DNA from: Tannerella sp. oral taxon 808
GTDB taxonomy: Bacteria > Bacteroidota > Bacteroidia > Bacteroidales > Tannerellaceae
Direction: 5' to 3'
Assembly: GCA_002890585.1 (NCBI GenBank)
Contig: MIQB01000122.1
Location: forward strand, 1 to 5,220
DNA length: 5,220 bases
Part shown: positions 1 through 5,051 of the stretch, in pieces
How positions within the stretch are numbered: the stretch's first letter is position 1
Layout of the letters: every line of letters begins with the position of its first letter
Notes under the pieces: model-generated
What the model saw: the letters and a program-made list of their open reading frames with translations, nothing else
Told to the model about the DNA's origin: nothing
Databases searched by the model: none
Made by a program: the position numbers and the translations under genes

Positions 1-38
1 TAATGAATGCAAGTTTACAAAGGGTGAACTACTATACA

Positions 39-126
39 GCGTATCGCATACGCCCTTCAGGGACGCCCCGACAGGGGCGAACGATCGTCCGATAGCCGGG
101 TACGGGCTGGGGCGTATGCGATACGC
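39..126. repeat. Palindromic repeat element with 17-bp perfect inverted ends
   Basis: GCGTATCGCATACGCCC at 39-55 is the exact reverse complement of GGGCGTATGCGATACGC at 110-126, with 54 bases between. Each end is itself a hairpin; the right copy extends to GGGGCGTAT-GCG-ATACGCCCC at 109-129 with 9-bp arms. The interior has a further stem, CGCCCC-GACA-GGGGCG (64-79), and the palindrome ACGATCGT (81-88). There is no ORF inside. The layout suits a small non-autonomous or REP/MITE-like repeat, but no target-site duplication is obvious, so mobility is inference. Bases 1-38 before it show nothing I can assign. Confidence 0.7.
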
Positions 127-133
127 CCCTACG

Positions 134-175
134 CGTAACCCGTCACTCGTAACCCGTAACCCGTAACCCGTAACC
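134..175. repeat. Heptamer tandem repeat (CGTAACC)x6
   Basis: Six consecutive 7-base units: CGTAACC at 134-140, a variant CGTCACT at 141-147, then four exact copies up to 175. On the minus strand this reads GGGTTAC repeated, so four GGG runs separated by 4 bases lie opposite 153-176. That fits the standard G-quadruplex pattern of G3 runs with short loops. Noncoding; it lies between the palindromic element and the C-run. Confidence 0.85.
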
Positions 176-178
176 CTT

Positions 179-191
179 CCCCCCCCCCCCC
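179..191. repeat. Homopolymer run of 13 C
   Basis: Thirteen uninterrupted C residues directly follow the heptamer array, about 95 bases before the GtrA-family start and about 50 bases before the candidate -7 box. Runs of this length are prone to slippage in replication and to length errors in sequencing. A regulatory role is inference. Confidence 0.9.
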
Positions 192-242
192 GCAAAGTGT
201 TTACCGCTTGGCTTTTCGCCGCTCGGCTTTCTCCTTATGGTT

Positions 243-250
243 TACATTTG
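243..250 (+). promoter_or_regulatory. Candidate Bacteroidetes -7 box for the glycosyltransferase operon
   Basis: TACATTTG matches the Bacteroidetes -7 consensus TAnnTTTG at every fixed position. It would start transcription near 257, about 30 bases ahead of the ATG at 286. No good -33 TTTG box is present at the expected distance, so this rests on one short motif. Confidence 0.35.
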
Positions 251-285
251 CCCGCCGCCTACGGGAAAGGGGCATCGCGCACAGT

Positions 286-666
286 ATGAAAATATCAACC
301 AAGCAAAAGGAATTCATTCGGTTCTGCCTCGTGGGGGGCGCCGCCACCGGCATTCATTACGGCATCTATTTATTGCTGAACAAGGTGATGAACACCACCA
401 TCGCCTTCTCCACGGGCTACCTGATCAGCTTCTTCGCCAACTTCATTCTCTCGAACTACTTCACCTTCAAGACCCGCCCCTCGGCCGGCAAAGGCGTCGG
501 GTTCACCATCAGCCACATCGTCAACTACCTGCTGCAGGTAGGCTTCCTCAACCTCTTCCTTTACCTCGGCATACCCAAAAACTGGGCCCCCCTGCCGGTC
601 TACGCCATCACCGTGCCGATCAACTTCATCCTCGTGCGCACCGCCCTGAAGTCTTCCAGGCTATGA
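286..666 (+). CDS. GtrA family membrane protein (putative polyprenyl-linked sugar flippase)
   Basis: A 126-residue hydrophobic protein of usual GtrA length. Four membrane segments are visible at about residues 12-32, 38-57, 72-94 and 101-119. Family-type sequence includes FIRFCLVGGAATG at the first helix, FFANFILSNYFTF after the second and PINFILVRT in the last. GtrA proteins are thought to move an undecaprenyl-phosphate-linked sugar across the inner membrane for addition to O-antigen or other surface glycans. The ATG at 286 was chosen because it starts directly before the conserved region; the frame is open back to a TTG at 208, but that extension is unlike the family and would precede the candidate promoter. 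The stop overlaps the next gene's ATG as ATGA. The family is clear; the sugar and acceptor cannot be told. Confidence 0.9.
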   Translation: MKISTKQKEFIRFCLVGGAATGIHYGIYLLLNKVMNTTIAFSTGYLISFFANFILSNYFTFKTRPSAGKGVGFTISHIVNYLLQVGFLNLFLYLGIPKNWAPLPVYAITVPINFILVRTALKSSRL

Positions 667-1622
667 CCGCATCCACCGTCATGAAACGCGTCTCCATCCT
701 CATCCCAGCTTACAACGAAGAGGAATCCCTCCCCCTACTCTATCGCCGCCTCGCCAGCGTGATGGACGCACACCCCGCCTACGCGTGGGAGGTGCTCTTC
801 GTCAACGACGGCAGCCGCGACCACACACTGGCCGTCCTGGCCTGCCTCCACGAGGAAGACCCCCGCATCAACTATCTCGACCTGTCACGCAATTATGGCA
901 AAGAGGCTGCCATGTTGGCCGGCTTCGATTACGTCACCGGCGACTGCATGGTCATCATGGATGCCGACCTGCAACACCCGCCCGAGCTCATCCCCGAGAT
1001 GCTGCGCCACTGGGAGCAGGGCTGCGACGACGTCTATGCCCGCCGACGCACACGCGGCCGCGAGCCCTACCTCCGCCGCAAATTCACCGCAGCCTTCTAC
1101 ACCCTCCTGCAACGCACCACACGCGTGCCCCTGCAACCCAACACGGGCGATTTCCGCCTCTTAGACGCCGTCTGCATCCGCGCCCTACGCCGCCTGCGCG
1201 AATCGCAACGCTACACGAAGGGCATGTTCAGCTGGATCGGCTTCCGCAAGCAGGAGGTGCTCTTCGACCAACAAGACCGCGTGGCCGGCCAGAGCAAGTG
1301 GGGCTACTTCAAGCTGCTCAACTTAGCCATCGAGGGCATCACCTCCTTCACCGTTGCGCCGCTGCGGCTGGCCTCCATCTGCGGCGCCCTCGTCTCGCTG
1401 CTGGCCTTCGCCTACGGCCTCTTCATCCTCCTCAAGAACCTGATCTACGACGATCCCGTGGCCGGCTTCCCCACGCTCATGGTGACGATCCTCTTCCTCG
1501 GCGGCGTGCAACTGCTCTGCATCGGCATCATCGGCGAATACCTCGGCCGCATCTTCACCGAGACGAAGCGCCGCCCCGTCTACTTCGTCAACTCCTACAA
1601 CGGGGAGCGAATAAGCGAATAA
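663..1622 (+). CDS. Family 2 glycosyltransferase, polyprenyl-phosphate (DPM1/GtrB-like) type
   Basis: A 319-residue protein with an N-terminal GT-A domain and a two-helix membrane anchor, the GtrB/DPM1-like plan. Visible motifs are VSILIPAYNEEES (residues 10-22), VNDGS (47-51) in the nucleotide-binding region, the metal-binding DADLQHPPE (100-108), GDFRLLD (162-168) and the RVAGQSKW loop (206-213). Membrane helices lie at about 233-257 and 270-292. Such enzymes transfer a sugar from a nucleotide donor to undecaprenyl phosphate on the cytoplasmic face, and the partner GtrA is thought to flip the product. The ATG at 663 is preferred because it overlaps the upstream stop (ATGA, suggesting coupled translation); an ATG at 681 is an alternative that loses only six residues. 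A longer open frame back to 237 merely overlaps the GtrA gene in another frame. The sugar specificity is not readable. Confidence 0.93.
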   Translation: MTASTVMKRVSILIPAYNEEESLPLLYRRLASVMDAHPAYAWEVLFVNDGSRDHTLAVLACLHEEDPRINYLDLSRNYGKEAAMLAGFDYVTGDCMVIMDADLQHPPELIPEMLRHWEQGCDDVYARRRTRGREPYLRRKFTAAFYTLLQRTTRVPLQPNTGDFRLLDAVCIRALRRLRESQRYTKGMFSWIGFRKQEVLFDQQDRVAGQSKWGYFKLLNLAIEGITSFTVAPLRLASICGALVSLLAFAYGLFILLKNLIYDDPVAGFPTLMVTILFLGGVQLLCIGIIGEYLGRIFTETKRRPVYFVNSYNGERISE

Positions 1623-1640
1623 CGAAAAGCTAAAAACTAA

Positions 1641-1693
1641 GCCGGGTACACGGGAGGGGAGGGAAAATCCCCATCGTGTACCCGGCATTTTTT
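1641..1693 (+). terminator. Intrinsic terminator of the GtrA/glycosyltransferase operon
   Basis: A perfect 12-bp stem pairs GCCGGGTACACG (1641-1652) with CGTGTACCCGGC (1675-1686). An inner stem GGGGA/TCCCC (1656-1660 with 1668-1672) extends it, and the T-rich tail ATTTTTT (1687-1693) follows. It begins 18 bases after the glycosyltransferase stop. Confidence 0.93.
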
Positions 1694-1709
1694 GTCCCTC
1701 CCCAGACGT

Positions 1710-1741
1710 AAGAAAGGCGTCCGGAACTCGTCCGGACGCCT
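1710..1741 (-). terminator. Intrinsic terminator of the hcp-dps transcript
   Basis: AGGCGTCCGGA (1715-1725) pairs perfectly with TCCGGACGCCT (1731-1741) around a 5-base loop. Read on the minus strand the stem is followed by TTCTT, whereas on the plus strand it is followed by CACTC, so it is oriented for the minus-strand genes. It stands back to back with the plus-strand terminator, insulating the convergent units. Confidence 0.8.
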
Positions 1742-1750
1742 CACTCTTAA

Positions 1751-1812
1751 ATTGTATTATGCCAAAATACAATCCTTCAGAACTCCCCGAATCCAAAGGG
1801 GGAAATACTGAA
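1751..1812 (-). other. Two further hairpins in the dps 3' untranslated region
   Basis: ATTGTATT (1751-1758) pairs with AATACAAT (1766-1773), 8 bp around a 7-base loop. Nearer dps, TTCAG (1776-1780) pairs with CTGAA (1808-1812), enclosing TCCCC (1784-1788) with GGGGA (1799-1803). With the terminator, these give three successive stems after the dps stop. No U-tract follows these two, so they are not terminators by themselves; a role in transcript stability is possible but unproven. Confidence 0.45.
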
Positions 1813-1824
1813 TGCTCCTTTCAA

Positions 1825-2265
1825 TTAAGATGCGTACGCACCCAACTTCCACAGATTCGTTTCGATCGTAGAGAGGTGATGCTCAACGATCGAGTGCGTC
1901 GTCACGTCGCCAGCGGCCGTAGCCAGCTTGTCGAGCGCGTGATACTTGGCTTGCAGCAGCTTCCAAGTGGCCAGCACTTGGTTGACGCCTTGCTGCCAGT
2001 CTGACACGTTGTGTGTCTCCTTGATCTCGGATTTCTTCAGGTATTCCGAGAAGCGGTTCTCCGGATGGCCGCCCAACATGACGATGCGCTCGGCCAGCTC
2101 GTCGATGGCTTCAGCCTCATCATTGTAATACCCTTCATAGAGCTCATGCAGTTCATAGAACTTGTCGCCCTTGATGTCCCAATGCAAACCACGCAGGTTC
2201 GTGTAGCTCACTTGACGGTTGGCCAACAGATCGGCCAGACTCTCGATAATTGCTTTTGTTTCCAT
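1825..2265 (-). CDS. dps: Dps family ferritin-like DNA-binding/iron-storage protein
   Basis: A 146-residue four-helix ferritin-like protein, normal for Dps. The ferroxidase signature is intact: LHWDIKG (residues 27-33) with H28, ELHELYEGYY (38-47) with H40 and E44, and AIDELAERI (53-61) with D55 and E59. These align with the intersubunit iron site of Listeria-type Dps (H31, H43, D47, D58, E62), with Glu replacing the usual Asp at the third position. Dps dodecamers oxidise Fe(II) with hydrogen peroxide, store iron and can protect DNA. The ATG at 2265 was chosen over the upstream one at 2322 because an AGAAAGGAA sequence sits 7 bases before it and the extra 19 residues are unlike Dps. It lies 56 bases downstream of hcp on the same strand with no terminator between. 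No lysine-rich N-terminal tail is seen, so DNA binding is uncertain. Confidence 0.95.
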   Translation of the reverse strand: METKAIIESLADLLANRQVSYTNLRGLHWDIKGDKFYELHELYEGYYNDEAEAIDELAERIVMLGGHPENRFSEYLKKSEIKETHNVSDWQQGVNQVLATWKLLQAKYHALDKLATAAGDVTTHSIVEHHLSTIETNLWKLGAYAS

Positions 2266-2272
2266 ACTCTGA

Positions 2273-2281
2273 TTCCTTTCT
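2273..2281 (-). promoter_or_regulatory. Ribosome binding site deciding the dps start
   Basis: AGAAAGGAA on the minus strand ends 7 bases before the dps ATG at 2265. The identical 9-mer precedes hcp. It supports the 146-residue form of Dps over the longer open frame. Confidence 0.65.
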
Positions 2282-2321
2282 TGATTCATATTTTGAAACT
2301 CGACAGTGGGTATTGCAAACA

Positions 2322-3992
2322 CTATGCCAAAACCTCAGCCTCGGCGGGCATGACAAGTTTAAGATCCTCCTCCACGGTCGAGTTGCCGGCCAGGCCGAAC
2401 GTCTCAGTCAGCACCTTGGCCACGCCCGGCGAAAGGAAGGCGGGCAGCGTGGGCCCGATGTGGATGTTCTTTACGCCAAGGCTGAGGAGGGCCAGTAGCA
2501 CGATGACGGCTTTCTGCTCATACCAAGCGATGTTGAAGACGATCGGCAGGTCGTTGATGTCGTTCAGCGCGAAGATTTCCTTGAGCTTGAGCGCAACCAC
2601 GGCCCAGGTATAGCTGTCGTTGCACTGACCAGCGTCGAGCACGCGGGGGATGCCGTTGATGTCGCCTAAGCCGAGTTTGTTGTAGCGATACTTAGCGCAG
2701 CCGGAGGTCAGGATGACGACGTCCTTAGGCAGGCCCAGCGCGTAGTCCGTGTAATAACTACGTGAGGCGAAGCGGCCGTCGCAGCCGCCCATGACGACGA
2801 ACTTGCGCAAGGCACCCGAGCGGATGGCGTCGACGATTTTGTCAGCCAGCTGGAAGACCTGATGGTGCGCGAAGCCGCCGACGATTGTGCCGTGCTCGAT
2901 CTCCGTGGGTGGCTGGCAGGTCTTGGCCAGCGCGATCACCTCGCTGAAGTCTTTGTGTCCGTTGGCATCCTCCTCGATGTGGCGGCAGCCGGGGTAGCCT
3001 GTCGAATTGGCAGTAAACATGCGGCTGAGGTAGGTGTTGCGCGGCGTGGGCGGAACAATGCAGTTGGTGGTGAAGATGATCGGGCCGTTGAACGTCTCGA
3101 ACTCCTCGCGCTGCTTCCACCAGGCGTTGCCGTAGTTGCCGACGAAGTGCTTGTACTTCTTGAAGGCTGGGTAATAATGCGCCGAGAGCATTTCGCCATG
3201 CGTGTAGACGTCTACGCCGGTGCCCTCGGTTTGCTGGAGCAGCATCTCCATGTCGCGCATGTCGTGGCCGCTGATGAGGATGCCCGGGCGATGCCCGACG
3301 CCGATGTTGACGTGCGTCATCTCGGGATTGCCGTAGGCTGAGGTGTGTGCGCCGTCGAGCAGGGCCATGGCTTGCACGCCCACGCGGCCGGTCTCGAGCA
3401 CCAAGTCCGTGAGCGCCGCAGCGTCGAGTTCGCCGATCGTCATATCGTTCAGCGCGCGCTCGATGAAGGCGTAGATCGTGTCGTCTTCCTTGCCGAGGCG
3501 CATGGCGTGCTCCACATACGCGGCCATGCCCTTGAGGCCGTAGAGGGTAAGCTCCTTGAGTGAGCGCACATCCTCATTCTGTTCGCGCAGCACGCCCGCG
3601 GCAAAGCCCTTCGCCTCGTACTCATCAGGCACCGGCGCCCATGTCACTTCGTCAGCCTTGTATGTCAGTCCGACGGCCGCAGCCTGATTCTTCAGCCCAT
3701 CGCGCAGCCGAAACATGCGATCCACGCGCCGGCGCAGGCTGTCCTTATCGAAGTTCGCGTTCGTGATCGTGGCAAAGAGTGCGTCCACCACGGCGTGATC
3801 CACCTCACGCCCTACGGGTTGCTCCAGCCGCCGCAGCCCCGTGGCCAACACGCTGACGCCGCGCACGGCAAAGAGCAGCATGTCCATCATGGCGGAGAGA
3901 TCGCTCTTCTTTCCGCACACGCCCTGCACCGTGCAGCCGGTGCCCTTGGCCGTCTCTTGGCATTGGTAGCAAAACATCTTGTAGTCCATCAT
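2322..3992 (-). CDS. hcp: Hydroxylamine reductase / hybrid cluster protein (Hcp)
   Basis: A 556-residue full-length hybrid cluster (prismane) protein. The N-terminal cysteines C8, C11, C20 and C26 (CX2CX8CX5C) match the [4Fe-4S]-binding spacing of Desulfovibrio-type Hcp rather than the wider CX2CX11CX6C of E. coli-type proteins. All hybrid-cluster ligands are found: H243 (SGHD), E267 (HGEM), C311 (TNCIVPP), the persulfide cysteine C404 (GGCDGR), C432 (SGCAKYRYN), C457 (GQCNDSY) and E492 (WYEQKAV). Hcp is cytoplasmic; it reduces hydroxylamine to ammonia in vitro and is linked to nitric oxide detoxification in anaerobes. The ATG at 3992 has AGAAAGGAA 5 bases before it; the adjacent ATG at 3989 is equally possible. 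No hcr reductase gene adjoins it; dps follows. No frameshift or missing ligand is seen. Confidence 0.97.
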   Translation of the reverse strand: MMDYKMFCYQCQETAKGTGCTVQGVCGKKSDLSAMMDMLLFAVRGVSVLATGLRRLEQPVGREVDHAVVDALFATITNANFDKDSLRRRVDRMFRLRDGLKNQAAAVGLTYKADEVTWAPVPDEYEAKGFAAGVLREQNEDVRSLKELTLYGLKGMAAYVEHAMRLGKEDDTIYAFIERALNDMTIGELDAAALTDLVLETGRVGVQAMALLDGAHTSAYGNPEMTHVNIGVGHRPGILISGHDMRDMEMLLQQTEGTGVDVYTHGEMLSAHYYPAFKKYKHFVGNYGNAWWKQREEFETFNGPIIFTTNCIVPPTPRNTYLSRMFTANSTGYPGCRHIEEDANGHKDFSEVIALAKTCQPPTEIEHGTIVGGFAHHQVFQLADKIVDAIRSGALRKFVVMGGCDGRFASRSYYTDYALGLPKDVVILTSGCAKYRYNKLGLGDINGIPRVLDAGQCNDSYTWAVVALKLKEIFALNDINDLPIVFNIAWYEQKAVIVLLALLSLGVKNIHIGPTLPAFLSPGVAKVLTETFGLAGNSTVEEDLKLVMPAEAEVLA

Positions 3993-3997
3993 TCTTG

Positions 3998-4006
3998 TTC
4001 CTTTCT
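3998..4006 (-). promoter_or_regulatory. Ribosome binding site of hcp
   Basis: AGAAAGGAA on the minus strand, 5 bases before the ATG at 3992 and 8 before the one at 3989. The flanking AATCA-type sequence also resembles the dps leader, so the two genes have near-identical translation starts. Confidence 0.6.
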
Positions 4007-4051
4007 GATTGATTATTGTGTCAAATGAATTTCTGATAGCCCTCTATCGAG

Positions 4052-4101
4052 GCTTACTTCGGCCGCAAAGATCCCGCGGCGCGATGGCTCAAAAAGTAAG
4101 C
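4052..4101 (-). other. Nested inverted repeat in the hcp-porT spacer
   Basis: GCTTACTT (4052-4059) is the exact reverse complement of AAGTAAGC (4094-4101). Inside, GCCGC (4062-4066) can pair with GCGGC (4076-4080), and CCTC-TATC-GAGG (4041-4052) adjoins on the hcp side. The structure overlaps the candidate hcp promoter, so it may be an operator at DNA level; an RNA role is less likely because the start would fall within it. Confidence 0.4.
4066..4095 (-). promoter_or_regulatory. Candidate hcp promoter (Bacteroidetes type)
   Basis: On the minus strand GATCTTTG (4073-4066) matches TAnnTTTG except for its first base and continues as CGGCCG, a context I associate with Bacteroidetes starts. TTTTTG (4095-4090) upstream could serve as the -33 box, though the 16-base gap is somewhat short. 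Transcription would begin near 4059, giving a leader of about 67 bases. TTCATTTG (4029-4022) is a weaker alternative -7 nearer the gene. Confidence 0.4.
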
Positions 4102-4186
4102 TATGTGACAGGCGTGGGCGGAATAACAAAAGGTAACACAGATCATAAGGCAAACGTTTTGGCGCTTGCATCGGCGCCGCCGGCCC

Positions 4187-4216
4187 GCAATAACTCCCGC
4201 GCGTGGACGTTATTGC
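4187..4216 (+). promoter_or_regulatory. Inverted repeat just before the porT start
   Basis: GCAATAAC (4187-4194) pairs exactly with GTTATTGC (4209-4216) around a 14-base GC-rich spacer. The second arm ends 6 bases before the porT ATG, where a ribosome binding site would lie, and no purine-rich one is otherwise obvious. It could be a leader hairpin limiting translation or a two-fold operator. No convincing -7 box for porT was found in 4102-4186. Confidence 0.45.
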
Positions 4217-4222
4217 AGGCGT

Positions 4223-4945
4223 ATGACAAAAAGCATCACACTCAGACGAATGGCGGCCGTGGCCTGCCTGTGGCTGATGGTCGCCACGTGCCTCATGGCA
4301 CAACGCCGACGCCCGCAAAATCAGCCGTATGTGGACTATAAACGTTACCACTTCGGGTTTCACGTCGGGCTGCATACGCAAGACCTGATCCTGACCAACA
4401 CGGGCGTGGCTGGCGCGGACGGCAAGACATGGTTCGCTGAAATCCCCACCTATTCGCCGGGGTTCAGCGTGGGCGTCATCGGCGATCTGTACCTCAACCC
4501 CATCCTTAGCGCGCGCCTCACGCCCACTGTACACTTCGGCGACAAGCGCTTCACCTTCATCGACCCCAAAACGAACGAGCAATTCACCACCTCCCTCCGC
4601 TCCAACTACCTAGCCTTCCCCCTCGACCTGAAGTTTACGGCCATGCGGCTGAACAACTACCGGCCGTACATGCTGGCGGGCGTCTTCACGCAGTTCGACA
4701 TGGGGCGCAAACGGGGCTACCCGCTCCTGCTTCGGGGGGTGGATTATGGGGTGGAATTTGGCTTTGGGTGCGACATCTACCTGCCTTATTTCAAGCTCTG
4801 CCCCGAGCTGAAGTTCTGCTTTGGGTTAGGCAACGTCTTAGAATCGGATCGCAGCGACCTCTCGAATCCGCTCGATCGCGTTTACAGCCAAGCCCTCTCG
4901 CGCGCCACGTCGCGATTAGTTGTGCTAACGTTCAATTTCGAGTAG
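4223..4945 (+). CDS. porT: PorT family outer-membrane protein of the type IX secretion system
   Basis: A 240-residue protein, close in length to Porphyromonas gingivalis PorT. It opens with a signal peptide: basic TLRRM, a hydrophobic core (residues 11-24) and probable cleavage near CLMA-Q (23-27). The mature part is a predicted beta-barrel with alternating strands and the end LTFNFE, a terminal aromatic strand typical of outer-membrane barrels. The HFGFHVGLHTQDLILTN stretch (43-59) and the later PLDLKF (133-138), PYMLAGV (148-154) and GVEFGFGCDIY (176-186) have the PorT family pattern. PorT is needed for secretion and attachment of C-terminal-domain cargo such as gingipains, and its Flavobacterium counterpart SprT for gliding. 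The ATG at 4223 is chosen because it gives a complete signal peptide; 4250 would cut off its basic end. It stands alone here, divergent from hcp. The family is well supported from pattern; a generic barrel protein is the alternative. Confidence 0.82.
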   Translation: MTKSITLRRMAAVACLWLMVATCLMAQRRRPQNQPYVDYKRYHFGFHVGLHTQDLILTNTGVAGADGKTWFAEIPTYSPGFSVGVIGDLYLNPILSARLTPTVHFGDKRFTFIDPKTNEQFTTSLRSNYLAFPLDLKFTAMRLNNYRPYMLAGVFTQFDMGRKRGYPLLLRGVDYGVEFGFGCDIYLPYFKLCPELKFCFGLGNVLESDRSDLSNPLDRVYSQALSRATSRLVVLTFNFE

Positions 4946-5051
4946 GGGGGCACGCGTATACGCCTCCGCACAGCACATCTCGGTATTTGTAGGGGCGAAA
5001 AGAATTGCTTCTGTGATCATTGATGGCGTCAATTAAGGGTGGGGATTGAAT
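4946..5051. other. Intergenic stretch after porT with degenerate repeat fragments
   Basis: No gene and no convincing T-tailed terminator is seen here. GCGTATACGC (4954-4963) is a palindrome resembling a shortened core of the 39-126 element, and GTAGGGGCG (4989-4997) is the exact reverse complement of CGCCCCTAC at 124-132. These look like remains of the same repeat family. A short ATTGA/TCAAT pairing lies near 5019-5033. Confidence 0.5.

Noticed and set aside
208..285. Longer N-terminus for the GtrA-family protein from a TTG at 208
   Set aside because: The added 26 residues are unlike the family, and the candidate -7 box falls inside the stretch; the ATG at 286 gives normal length.
237..662. 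Long N-terminal extension of the glycosyltransferase
   Set aside because: It overlaps the GtrA gene in another frame and is rich in His, Pro, Arg and Gln, typical of out-of-frame GC-rich DNA.
785..1633. Plus-strand ORF of 282 codons
   Set aside because: It is an alternative frame of the glycosyltransferase, with an Arg/His/Pro-rich product and no domain.
1715..1741. Second plus-strand terminator after the glycosyltransferase
   Set aside because: On the plus strand no T-run follows the stem; the T-rich side is on the minus strand, so it was assigned to dps.
1323..1796. Minus-strand ORF of 157 codons
   Set aside because: It lies antisense to the glycosyltransferase membrane region and runs through both terminators; the composition is that of a shadow frame.
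2266..2321. Separate promoter for dps
   Set aside because: The nearest -7-like match on the minus strand (TAGTGTTTG at 2324-2316) has one base too many, and no -33 box fits.
4013..4582. Minus-strand ORF of 189 codons
   Set aside because: It overlaps the well-supported porT start and spans the regulatory spacer; the product has no recognisable domain.
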